Assembly (NCBI GenBank): GCA_030622135.1
Contig: JAUXGL010000029.1
Coordinates: 1 to 32,613, forward strand
Length of the DNA stretch: 32,613 bases
Reading direction: 5' to 3'
DNA from: Deltaproteobacteria bacterium
Lineage (GTDB): Bacteria > Myxococcota > B64-G9
Shown here: positions 13,117 through 20,160 of the stretch, one piece after another
How the letters are laid out: every line of letters begins with the position of its first letter
Position numbering within the stretch: the stretch's first letter is position 1
The notes under the pieces: model-generated
What the model was told of the DNA's origin: nothing
Databases searched by the model: none
The model's input: the letters and a program-made list of their open reading frames with translations, nothing else
Translations under genes and position numbers: made by a program

Positions 13117-14918
13117 TAGAAATCCACCGTCAAGGTGAGATCTTGACCGGGTTTGACGAACACGATGTGCGTGTACTCGTTGACGGCATCCTTCTCCACT
13201 ACCAGTACCTTGTGGCTGCCCGCCGGGAGCTTTATCTTTTTCAGCGGCGTCACCCCCCTGAGCTTGCCCTGGATGTAGACCTTGCTTCCGGGCGGTGCCT
13301 CGATGGTCAGGGAGCCCGTGGAGGAACGGCCGACCGTGGTCGGGACAAGCAGCTCGCGGTTTTTGTCCCGGTTCTTGTCCCGGTTCTTGACCCGTCTGGT
13401 GCGTCGGCGCTTTTTTCTGGAGACTTGCTCCTTTTTCTTCTCCCCGGGCGGAACCTCGGAGCGGGTAGACGCCACGGCGGGAGAAGACCCGGGCTTCTTG
13501 TCGGCCACCGCGGGCTGCGCGGGTTTCTTGTCGGCCACCGCGGGCTGCACCGGCTTCTCGACCAGGGGCTCGAGCCGCACCACCTGGGGGACAGGCGGCT
13601 CTTCATTCAATACACCGGTGAACAGGATGCCGAACACGAAGGCCAACACCACGATCAGAGCGAAGCAGACGTAAACGGCCGGATGCATGCGCCGGGTCCG
13701 CACCGGAGGTGGTGGCGCGGGCGGAAATGCGACTGCCCGCACCGGTTGCGCCGGAGAAGCGACCGGCGGCCGCGGCGCCGGCGCGGCCTGGGGCACGGGC
13801 TTCGGAGCAACCGGCGGTTGCGGTGCCGGCGCGGCCGGTAAATCGGTGGGCGTTGCCTCGTCATCGATCTGGTAGCGCCACACGGTGGCCGACGCGGTCG
13901 CGGACGAGACCCCCCCGTCGGGATCGGGCGGTTGGGTGTCGTGTTCGTGCTGACCCCGCTGCAGCAGCATTCTGCGCGCCTTGTTCTGGGGCATGCCGGG
14001 AGGGAAGAGTTCTTCCATGAAGGCGGCCACCTCGCGCTTGGTGGCAATCTCGGGCTGGTCGAGCAACGCCTCGCGCAACTCGTTCGCGGAAGCGAACCGC
14101 TCCCGGGACTGGCGGGCCAGGGCCCGCAGGACGACATCGGCCAGGGGTCTGGGTACGCCCGCGAGCCGGCTCCTGACGGCCTCAAGCTCCTCCGAGCCCG
14201 TCTTGGTCGGCAACGACTCGATGGGCAGGCTTCCGGTGAGCGCCTCGAACAACACGGATCCCAGTGCGAAAACGTCCGTCTGGACGGTCGCGGCCTTGCG
14301 GCCTCCATAGGCCTGTTCCGGGGCCGTGTAGGGATCGCGTATGGATGCGTCGAGACCCTGGGCCCGCCGCACCCCTTCGGCAATGGCGGCCGCGCCGTAA
14401 CCGGTTACCATACCGACACCCTTGAAGGTGACCAGCAGGGTCTCGGGCCGGATGGCCATGTGCAAAAGCGGTCGGCCCAGCTCACTCAGGCCCATCTCGT
14501 GGGCGTAGTGCACACCCGCGCAGGCATCAGCCAGGATGGTAGCGGCGACGGCGGGGGGAATGGCCCACACGATCTCGTGCACGCGCTTGAGCACCGAGCG
14601 CATCGACTCGGCATCGGCATACTCCACGATCCGGGCGTACCCGTCTTCCATCTTGGCCAGACCCAGAACGGTGATGACGTTGAAGTGGTCCAGCCGGACG
14701 GCGACCCGGGTCTCTCTGCGGATGCGTTCGAACGTGTCCCGGTTGGCAACCAACTCCTCGGGAAGGAAAATCATCACCACCGGGCGGAGCCGGCCGCCGG
14801 GAGACAGTTCCTGGCCCAGGAAAGCACGGGATGTCCCCCCCCCCATCAAGGGACCCAGAATGTAAAACTTTCTTTCCCTCACTGCCGCGATTATCGCGGA
14901 AACCGCCGCCGAGGTCAA
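13113..14918 (-). CDS. Transmembrane Ser/Thr pseudokinase with PEGA-like C-terminal domain
   Basis: Residues ~17-290 follow the bacterial Ser/Thr kinase fold: glycine loop GPLMGGGTS (22-30), an APEQAYGG motif at 199-206 and the structural Asp215 (TDVFALG). The catalytic residues are gone. The strand that should hold the ATP lysine reads VVMIFLP (47-53), the HRD motif is HMA (153-155) and DFG is GYG (173-175). A proline/alanine-rich linker (360-410), one membrane helix (~414-435), a repeat-rich basic segment (three KNRD units) and a PEGA-like beta domain (~532-601: TIEAPPGSKVYIQGK) follow. It is thus probably a cytoplasmic scaffold or sensor with an outer part, not an enzyme. The start is a TTG one base after the upstream stop; a GTG at 14882 is the alternative. 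It is the last gene of the lipB operon. Confidence 0.85.
   Translation of the reverse strand: MTSAAVSAIIAAVRERKFYILGPLMGGGTSRAFLGQELSPGGRLRPVVMIFLPEELVANRDTFERIRRETRVAVRLDHFNVITVLGLAKMEDGYARIVEYADAESMRSVLKRVHEIVWAIPPAVAATILADACAGVHYAHEMGLSELGRPLLHMAIRPETLLVTFKGVGMVTGYGAAAIAEGVRRAQGLDASIRDPYTAPEQAYGGRKAATVQTDVFALGSVLFEALTGSLPIESLPTKTGSEELEAVRSRLAGVPRPLADVVLRALARQSRERFASANELREALLDQPEIATKREVAAFMEELFPPGMPQNKARRMLLQRGQHEHDTQPPDPDGGVSSATASATVWRYQIDDEATPTDLPAAPAPQPPVAPKPVPQAAPAPRPPVASPAQPVRAVAFPPAPPPPVRTRRMHPAVYVCFALIVVLAFVFGILFTGVLNEEPPVPQVVRLEPLVEKPVQPAVADKKPAQPAVADKKPGSSPAVASTRSEVPPGEKKKEQVSRKKRRRTRRVKNRDKNRDKNRELLVPTTVGRSSTGSLTIEAPPGSKVYIQGKLRGVTPLKKIKLPAGSHKVLVVEKDAVNEYTHIVFVKPGQDLTLTVDFY
13357..13392. 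repeat. Three 12-bp tandem units in the pseudokinase gene
   Basis: Near-identical units (CGGTTCTTGTCC on the + strand) encode KNRD-KNRD-KNRE between the membrane helix and the PEGA-like domain. The repeats keep the frame and probably vary in number. Confidence 0.8.
13495..13548. repeat. Two 30-bp-period repeats in the pseudokinase gene
   Basis: A 24-base segment at 13495-13518 recurs exactly at 13525-13548. It encodes two copies of QPAVADKKP in the extracytoplasmic linker. Confidence 0.8.
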
Positions 14919-14919
14919 T

Positions 14920-15504
14920 TTAAGGGGTAGAGGCCTGCTCGAATTTTTTCAGCCGCATGACGCTCTGGGGCAGATACTCGGCACCCTGCTTGAGACTGGC
15001 GCGGATCTCCACGATCCCGACCCCGGGGGCAAAGGTAATCCGGTTCAGCATCGATTGTTCTTCGGTCAGGCGAACTTCCATGCGGACGACCACGCAATCC
15101 CGGTACACGCCCGCCGGAACCTTGGCTTTCTTCCCCACCGCTTCGATCTGGTAATGCTCCACTGTACGCACGTCCGCCACGCTCATCCACTGGTTGCCTG
15201 CTTCCAGGGGTGCCTTCAACAGGTAGCGAACCTGGCCGTCACGAAGACCGGCCGCATCGAAGCGCAGACGGCTGGGAACCGGACGGCTATCGAGGAAGAA
15301 GCCGTTCTCTTCCGTGACGATGCACACCTTCAGGTCGGGTTGGGCCTGACCCTGGAAAGCCGTCGCGTAGGTCCAGCAACTCCCCACGGCCAGCGGGTAG
15401 TAATCCTCCAGGCGCGCGGAGGCAGCCGCTTTTCCTGTGCCGGCCGTATCCACGTGGCTGCACCCGGCGACGAACAAAAGGAACGCAAGACAAAACGATT
15501 TCAT
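14920..15504 (-). CDS. Small lipoprotein of unknown function
   Basis: The 194-residue precursor has a lipoprotein signal peptide with lipobox FVAGC (Cys15). The mature part begins with a short Ala-rich linker and then DYYPLAVGSCWTYAT, a motif found at the start of a beta-sheet domain in many exported bacterial proteins of unknown role (Y/F-P-L-x-V-G-x-x-W-x-Y). A later VPAGVYRDCVVV and FAPGVGIVEI fit the same family. The ATG overlaps the upstream HEAT-lipoprotein stop in an ATGA and has a GAGG ribosome site. The pseudokinase gene begins one base after its stop. Confidence 0.8.
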   Translation of the reverse strand: MKSFCLAFLLFVAGCSHVDTAGTGKAAASARLEDYYPLAVGSCWTYATAFQGQAQPDLKVCIVTEENGFFLDSRPVPSRLRFDAAGLRDGQVRYLLKAPLEAGNQWMSVADVRTVEHYQIEAVGKKAKVPAGVYRDCVVVRMEVRLTEEQSMLNRITFAPGVGIVEIRASLKQGAEYLPQSVMRLKKFEQASTP

Positions 15505-16496
15505 GGACTACCTCGGGGTACAGGTTTCTCGGGCCGGCTTCGCGGAAAGGCAACCGCTTTCTTATCCCGCCTGGGACTTTGCGCCTCTTCCTCGCGCAGA
15601 ATGCGACCGAAGGCCTCCCGGGCCCGTTTCCTCACGTCATCCAGATCGTGTCCCGCCGCCAGAGTAAACAGGTATCCCTTGGCCACCGGGCCCTGAATCT
15701 CGGCCAGAGCCGTGATGATCTGGAACAGAAACACCTTATCACGTCCCTGAGCCATGCGGATCAGCGGCATCGCCGCACGCCGTTCCTTATGGGCCACCAG
15801 AACGCCGACGGCTTCCATGGCCACATCCAAGTCGGGATCGGAAAGCATCGCGATGACCTGGGGAGTCATCTCGGCTACCCGCCGGTCCCTGAGAGCCCGC
15901 AGCACATACAAACGGTCCTCACTGCGCTGGCTGCTCAACAGCTCGGTCAGCCGAGCCGTGGGCAAATGCCGGGACTGGATCTGCAGGTCGATCAGCTCCA
16001 CGGCCCGTCCGATAGCCTGATCCAACACTTTTTCGAAACCTTCTCCCCGGTCCACTTTGTCGGGATCCTGCACCAGAAATGCCTGCCCCTGCGAGTACAG
16101 CTTTTCGCTCTGGTCATCCACCCACCGGTTCAGGACCAGATCCACCTGGACCGCGCGGTAGATACCGCTCTCCTCGGCCTGGGTAGACTCCCGCTCGGAT
16201 GCCCGGGTGATGCTCAACTCAGCCCTAAAGACTCCCGGCGCGTCTTCGGCCACCACCAAAAACTTCTGGCTGCCTTTCAGGGATTTATTCAGCGTGACCC
16301 GGGCCCGCTTCAGATCGAACCGCACCCCTTTTGGTACTCCAAAATTCTGGTCGTCCAGACCGAAGACGACAACTTTCTCCCGGCCGGCTTCACTCGAGCA
16401 GTCACAGCCGAACAGCAGTCCCAAACAGAGCAGGCCCAGCAGACCAAGCGCCGGCTCAGCCCGCCGCGCAATTTCGTGAACAATCCTCAAGCACAT
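15501..16496 (-). CDS. HEAT-repeat lipoprotein
   Basis: The 331-residue precursor has a hydrophobic signal (ALGLLGLLCLGLLFGC) with lipobox LFGC, giving Cys31 as the lipidated residue. A beta-rich region with no recognised family follows (~40-170). About four HEAT-like helical repeats cover ~185-305 (EDRLYVLRALRDRRVAEMTP, VAMEAVGVLVAHKERRAAMP). The tail is basic. It probably acts as a protein-binding factor anchored to the envelope. The ATG lies 41 bases inside the end of lipB, so the two are coupled; a TTG two codons later is an alternative start. It overlaps the next lipoprotein gene by four bases. Confidence 0.82.
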   Translation of the reverse strand: MCLRIVHEIARRAEPALGLLGLLCLGLLFGCDCSSEAGREKVVVFGLDDQNFGVPKGVRFDLKRARVTLNKSLKGSQKFLVVAEDAPGVFRAELSITRASERESTQAEESGIYRAVQVDLVLNRWVDDQSEKLYSQGQAFLVQDPDKVDRGEGFEKVLDQAIGRAVELIDLQIQSRHLPTARLTELLSSQRSEDRLYVLRALRDRRVAEMTPQVIAMLSDPDLDVAMEAVGVLVAHKERRAAMPLIRMAQGRDKVFLFQIITALAEIQGPVAKGYLFTLAAGHDLDDVRKRAREAFGRILREEEAQSPRRDKKAVAFPRSRPEKPVPRGSP

Positions 16497-17163
16497 CCAG
16501 TATCCGATCGGCAGGCCGGGAGATCCCCAGCGACCATCCGAAGGTCTCGGCGACCAACCCGGCCATCTGCGCGGCCGCCTTTTCCATGGACGGCACGCGG
16601 GCTCCCAGCGACTGCATGGAGGTTACTCCCCGATCCTTCAGACCACAGGGTACAATCGTATCGAAAAGGGACAAATCCGCATCCAGGTTCAAGGCGAAGC
16701 CGTGGGTGGACACCCTTCGTGAAATGTGAAATCCCAACGCCGCGATCTTTTTTGGGCCTACCCAGACTCCCGGGGTTCTCGGAGACCAGCGCGCATGGAT
16801 CTTGTGACTTTGCAGAAAACGCACGATGGCCTCGGCATGGCCCTCGACCCATTCGGGCACCGCGGCGGCGGCCGAATCCAGCGAAGCCACCGGATACCCC
16901 ATCAGCTGGCCGGGACCGTGGCAGGTCACGTCTCCGCCGCGCTTGACCCGATGCACCCCGATGCCCCGGCGACCCAGTTCCTCCGTGCCCAGCTTCAGGT
17001 TGGACGGATCGGCGTGGCGCCCGAGCGTGATGGTGGGAGGATGCTCCATCAGAAATAGCATGGGTCCGGCTCCGGCGGCCACTTTGCGGGCATGGTCATA
17101 TTGCAGCCGAAGCGCCGTCCGGTAAGCCAGGCGGCCCAGAAACGTCCAGTCCAGACGGATCAT
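16456..17163 (-). CDS. lipB: Octanoyltransferase (lipoate-protein ligase B)
   Basis: The 235-residue enzyme transfers octanoate from acyl-ACP to lipoyl domains of 2-oxoacid dehydrogenases and GcvH. The family motifs are complete: PPTITLGRH (42-50), RGGDVTCHGPGQLMGYP (75-91), the catalytic Lys139 in PKKIAALGFHISR, and the catalytic Cys173 in IVPCGLKDRGVTSM. The N-terminal extension is short and the length is normal. LipA, the usual partner, is not in the window. The gene starts the operon that continues into two lipoproteins and a pseudokinase, an unusual company for lipB. A repeat fragment lies in the 65 bases before it. Confidence 0.95.
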   Translation of the reverse strand: MIRLDWTFLGRLAYRTALRLQYDHARKVAAGAGPMLFLMEHPPTITLGRHADPSNLKLGTEELGRRGIGVHRVKRGGDVTCHGPGQLMGYPVASLDSAAAAVPEWVEGHAEAIVRFLQSHKIHARWSPRTPGVWVGPKKIAALGFHISRRVSTHGFALNLDADLSLFDTIVPCGLKDRGVTSMQSLGARVPSMEKAAAQMAGLVAETFGWSLGISRPADRILDVLEDCSRNCAAG

Positions 17164-17202
17164 CGTTTATTTCCATTGCCGATCAACAAACTACACTCCA
17201 TC

Positions 17203-17226
17203 TTGCGGGCACGGACGGTGGATTGG
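17203..17226 (+). repeat. Dispersed intergenic repeat, copy B (end fragment)
   Basis: GCGGGCACGGACGGTGGATT continuing into GGGGT matches the right end of copy A (GCGGGCACC...ATTGGGGT). It fills part of the gap between the phosphoesterase stop and the lipB start. The hairpin part seen in copies A and C is absent. Confidence 0.55.
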
Positions 17227-17228
17227 GG

Positions 17229-17960
17229 TCAAACTCCTAAAAACAAACGCTTTCCGAAGTTCACCGCCAAATTGGCATCGAAGATCTTCTTTGCGGCCAA
17301 CTCGACGTCGTACTCCACGCGGTGGTACTCGAATACCCGGGTCTTGGTGTCGAACACCGAGAAGCAGGCCCGGCTATCGTAGTCTCTCGGCTGTCCGACA
17401 CTTCCGTCGGTGATCACATACTTGCGGTGACGGCGTAAACCAAAGCAGCGAGCTACCACCTCGTTCACCTCTCCAGGAGACAAGGCGAAAGACTTGGTCA
17501 GGTGAGAATGACCGATGAAGTTGACCTGCGCAAGGTCGTCCAGGTGGGGCAACAACTTGGCAGCCTGATCCAGCGTGAATATGTATTCGAAATCCTCGGG
17601 ACACAGTGGACTGCCGTGACTGAAGCCAAGATCGTCTTCTTTATGCAAATAGGGCAGGCTTTTGAGCCATTCCAGGTTCTGTTCGGTCAGTTGCTCCGCG
17701 CACCAATCCAACGCCTCCCGAGCGGCATCGTAGTAGTAGCTGTACTCCATCCGGCCGCAGACGGCGGCGTCGTGGTTCCCCAGAACCACCGCCGAAGCCA
17801 TTTCACGAACCAAGTCGCAGCATTCGTTCGGATTGGCCCCATAGCCCACCACGTCACCCAGGCAAATAAACTTATCTATCTTCAGGTCCTTATAGGCTTC
17901 GAGGACAGCCTGCAGGGCTTCTTGGTTGGAATGTACATCGGAGAAAATGCCCAGCCGCAT
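17229..17960 (-). CDS. Calcineurin-like metallophosphoesterase
   Basis: The 243-residue protein has all the metal-binding motifs of the superfamily in order: D8-x-H10 (IFSDVHSN), GD36 (CLGDVVGYG), GNH63D (VVLGNHDAA), H115 (FSHGSP) and GH151SH153 (NFIGHSHL). The short form with SDVHSN and GDVVGYG is the YfcE/MJ0936-like type, whose members cleave phosphodiesters or phosphomonoesters. The true substrate is not shown. The ATG has a strong GGGAGGAG ribosome site. It is likely transcribed on its own, because it sits between two gaps that both carry the dispersed repeat. Confidence 0.9.
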   Translation of the reverse strand: MRLGIFSDVHSNQEALQAVLEAYKDLKIDKFICLGDVVGYGANPNECCDLVREMASAVVLGNHDAAVCGRMEYSYYYDAAREALDWCAEQLTEQNLEWLKSLPYLHKEDDLGFSHGSPLCPEDFEYIFTLDQAAKLLPHLDDLAQVNFIGHSHLTKSFALSPGEVNEVVARCFGLRRHRKYVITDGSVGQPRDYDSRACFSVFDTKTRVFEYHRVEYDVELAAKKIFDANLAVNFGKRLFLGV

Positions 17961-18081
17961 GAACTCCTCCCGGGCGGCGACTTAAAAAACCAAGCGTAAG
18001 CTATCATGAGCGTTTGCGCCGATGCAAGCGATTCTATTTGCCCGGATCCACCACCTCGTTTTGCAACTCCGCGTCGCAGCA

Positions 18082-18129
18082 CTGAAGTCGATGCTCGACG
18101 TTCCGAACCACGCCTCCGCTCGACTTCAG
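18082..18129. repeat. Ten-base perfect inverted repeat
   Basis: CTGAAGTCGA (18082-18091) and TCGACTTCAG (18120-18129) pair perfectly across a 28-base loop, with further G-C pairs outside after one mismatch. No T-run follows on either strand, so it is not a standard terminator. It could be an operator or a structured leader of the phosphoesterase message. Confidence 0.65.
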
Positions 18130-18216
18130 CGCGGCTCCTTGATTTGCAAAACGATCTGGCGTCCCGGGAAAAGAAGGCCCGAATAAAAAGGAACACTTAC
18201 ACCGTCCGTTTCACAA

Positions 18217-18302
18217 GCGTGCGTTTTTGCAACACCCGTTTTCTGGGTGAAGTCAATATGTTATCCCGAAACGTAGGGGCACCAATGGGAGATTGGGGTT
18301 TG
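18217..18302 (+). repeat. Dispersed intergenic repeat, copy C
   Basis: This segment aligns along its length with copy A (1674-1757). The hairpin CACCC/GGGTG and its flanks are nearly identical, then a variable middle, then GGGGCACC...GATTGGGGTTT. Just upstream, ACACCGTCCG matches one arm of the copy A region hairpin. It ends one base before the AgmX-like gene's stop codon. Confidence 0.7.
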
Positions 18303-18303
18303 C

Positions 18304-20028
18304 TTATCCACCTAACCGGAGCGGCACCCGGGGAATTGTAATGGGATCTCCGCTAAACTTCGGGAACTTCATGCTCTTTATTATGTAGGTGATGCATCCG
18401 GCCACGTAGGTCCCCTTGTGCTGCTTAGAAAGGATCTTGATCTCGGACACCTTGCCGGTTCCGTTGATGGCGAAGGACACCAGCATTGTACCGGTCACCG
18501 AGGGATCTCTCTGCTGCTGCTGCTTCACGCAGCCCTTCATGGCGCGAATATATTTCTTCATGGTAGTGCCGATCTGCGCCTTGCTCAACGTGGCGGGCAA
18601 ACCGCCGTCACTGGGGGGCGGCTTCACCGTTTTTCGCCCCCTGGGTGGACGTTTCTTCGCGGAACCGGCCTTGGCCGTCTTTTTATTCTTCTTCTTGGAA
18701 GAGCCCTTGTTGCTCTTGGCGGATGGTGTTTTCAGCGCCTCTTTCTTGGCCTTACCCACTACGATTTCGTCCTGCTTCTTCTCGTCTTTGGCCTCCGGCT
18801 GTTTTTTCGCGTCCTGCGCCGGCTTCTCGGCATCTTTCTTTTCGAGCTTCGCGTCCTGGTCGGGAGCCTTAGCCTTGTTTCCGGCCCGCGCCACCTTCTG
18901 GTCGACGGGGGCCGTTTTCTCGACTTCTTCCCGCGGCGGCTCCTGGAGCAGCTTGAACACCACCACTCCGATCACAATCAGAACCACCAGGGAAATCGAT
19001 CCGACCAGGATCAGCTTGTTGTTCAACCCGCCCTTCGAGCCCTCGGAGAGGTATGCGGGACGAGCCATGCCCCGGCCGGCCCGCACGACCGCACCGCCCG
19101 AGTCGGTGACCGACTGATCCAGGGAAGAATCGAAAAAGCTCTCGCTAGGACGCGCCACTTCGCCGGAGATCGGTTCTTCTTTCTCCCACGGTTCCAGTGC
19201 TCCCTCCTCGGGTTCCTCGGGCATCTCCGCCTCCACCCCGATCTCTTCCGGCGGAGGCTGCGTATCCTTTACCGCCTCCAACTCCGTTTCGACCAGGGAG
19301 GTCAACGACGAACCGGAGGAAGGAGCCCAGTGCTCGTCTTCGCCGGGCACCGGGGAGGCTGCTCCATTCTCCACCGACTCGGGGATCTCACGGCTCTCCA
19401 TGCTGCCCAAAAGATAGCGAAGCTTGGGCACGTCCTGGACGGGAATCCATTCGTCCATTCCCGGGTGCCAGGCGAGCGTGCCGGGATCGATCTCACCGGA
19501 ATCCCACCGGTTCTCCAACTCCGGCAAGCCCATCGGCCCCATCTGCTCGTCCTTGATGGCAACATACCATTCCTCGCGGTCCTCGCGGTCCTCCTCTTTC
19601 GCCGCCGGCCGCGGGGGCTGGATATCCGTGCCCTCCGCCTGAGAAAACACCTCGTCGATCTTGTCCCGCTCGTCTTTATGGGAGCGCAGGCGCTCGATCT
19701 CCTCCATGCTGAAGATCTGGGTCGCCGGACCTTCTTCGTCGTCTTCGCGCTCATCCTCCCCGGGGTCCAATACGCCTTTGAGCAGTTGGTCGAAGGCCTC
19801 CCCCAACTCGTCCCGATCCTCGCTCGGCTCCCCCATCCCCAGAGGCACACCGTCATGGAATGTTTCCTCATCCGGTCCGGCGTCCTCACCGGTGGCATCC
19901 GCGGATTGCGGCGGACGTATTACGATGATATTGCCGCAGCGCTTGCAGCGAATCTTCGCACCCCTGGGACCGATCTTTTCATCCGAAATGAGGTACTGAG
20001 TCCCACAGTTGTCACATACAAACTTCAT
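18304..20028 (-). CDS. Zinc-ribbon/GYF/TM/AgmX-type protein (GltJ-like)
   Basis: The 574 residues have a clear order. An MJ0042-type zinc ribbon (C5, C8, C28, C31) is followed by an acidic region and a GYF_2 domain at ~153-204 (EEWYVAIKDEQMGPM to DEWIPVQDV). A second acidic stretch, one membrane helix (~339-361) and a Lys-rich linker (~376-465) come next, then a TonB-like AgmX/PglI C-terminal domain (~478-574, with GTMLVSFAINGTGKVSEIKI). This is the architecture of Myxococcus GltJ (AgmX), an inner-membrane component of the gliding machinery that links cytoplasmic regulators to the periplasm; GltJ itself has more than one TonB-like part. Paralogs with other roles are common, so orthology is not proven. 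The gene lies 132 bases after the giant TPR gene, with its own promoter in the gap. Confidence 0.88.
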   Translation of the reverse strand: MKFVCDNCGTQYLISDEKIGPRGAKIRCKRCGNIIVIRPPQSADATGEDAGPDEETFHDGVPLGMGEPSEDRDELGEAFDQLLKGVLDPGEDEREDDEEGPATQIFSMEEIERLRSHKDERDKIDEVFSQAEGTDIQPPRPAAKEEDREDREEWYVAIKDEQMGPMGLPELENRWDSGEIDPGTLAWHPGMDEWIPVQDVPKLRYLLGSMESREIPESVENGAASPVPGEDEHWAPSSGSSLTSLVETELEAVKDTQPPPEEIGVEAEMPEEPEEGALEPWEKEEPISGEVARPSESFFDSSLDQSVTDSGGAVVRAGRGMARPAYLSEGSKGGLNNKLILVGSISLVVLIVIGVVVFKLLQEPPREEVEKTAPVDQKVARAGNKAKAPDQDAKLEKKDAEKPAQDAKKQPEAKDEKKQDEIVVGKAKKEALKTPSAKSNKGSSKKKNKKTAKAGSAKKRPPRGRKTVKPPPSDGGLPATLSKAQIGTTMKKYIRAMKGCVKQQQQRDPSVTGTMLVSFAINGTGKVSEIKILSKQHKGTYVAGCITYIIKSMKFPKFSGDPITIPRVPLRLGG

Positions 20029-20120
20029 GTTTGATTACCGATTATGTACTTCACCTAGAGTTTAACGACTCATCTCCCCGAAAGATCTGCAAAATCACAA
20101 CCCACAAACCAAGAGAGAAG

Positions 20121-20149
20121 ATTGTACCAAAGCGATGCATTCCTCTCAA
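20121..20149 (-). promoter_or_regulatory. Candidate sigma70 promoter of the AgmX-like gene
   Basis: TTGAGA (20144-20149) and TACAAT (20121-20126) are 17 bases apart on the - strand, each matching five of six consensus bases. The start would fall near 20114, leaving a leader of about 85 bases. The gene can thus be expressed apart from the TPR gene. Confidence 0.6.
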
Positions 20150-20160
20150 GATCCAAGGCA

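Larger units (their letters stand above)
17961..18303. other. Gene-less gap between phosphoesterase and AgmX-like gene
   Basis: No credible gene is seen in these 343 bases. They contain the leader of the phosphoesterase gene, a 10-bp perfect inverted repeat (18082-18091 with 18120-18129) and dispersed-repeat copy C, which reaches to the stop codon of the AgmX-like gene. Confidence 0.6.

Noticed and set aside
15579-16946. 455-codon + strand open frame opposite the HEAT lipoprotein and lipB
   Set aside because: It spans two well-supported genes on the other strand and has no recognisable motif.
18418-20034. 538-codon + strand open frame opposite the AgmX-like gene
   Set aside because: The - strand protein has clear domains along its whole length; the + strand frame is rich in Arg, Leu and His without domains.
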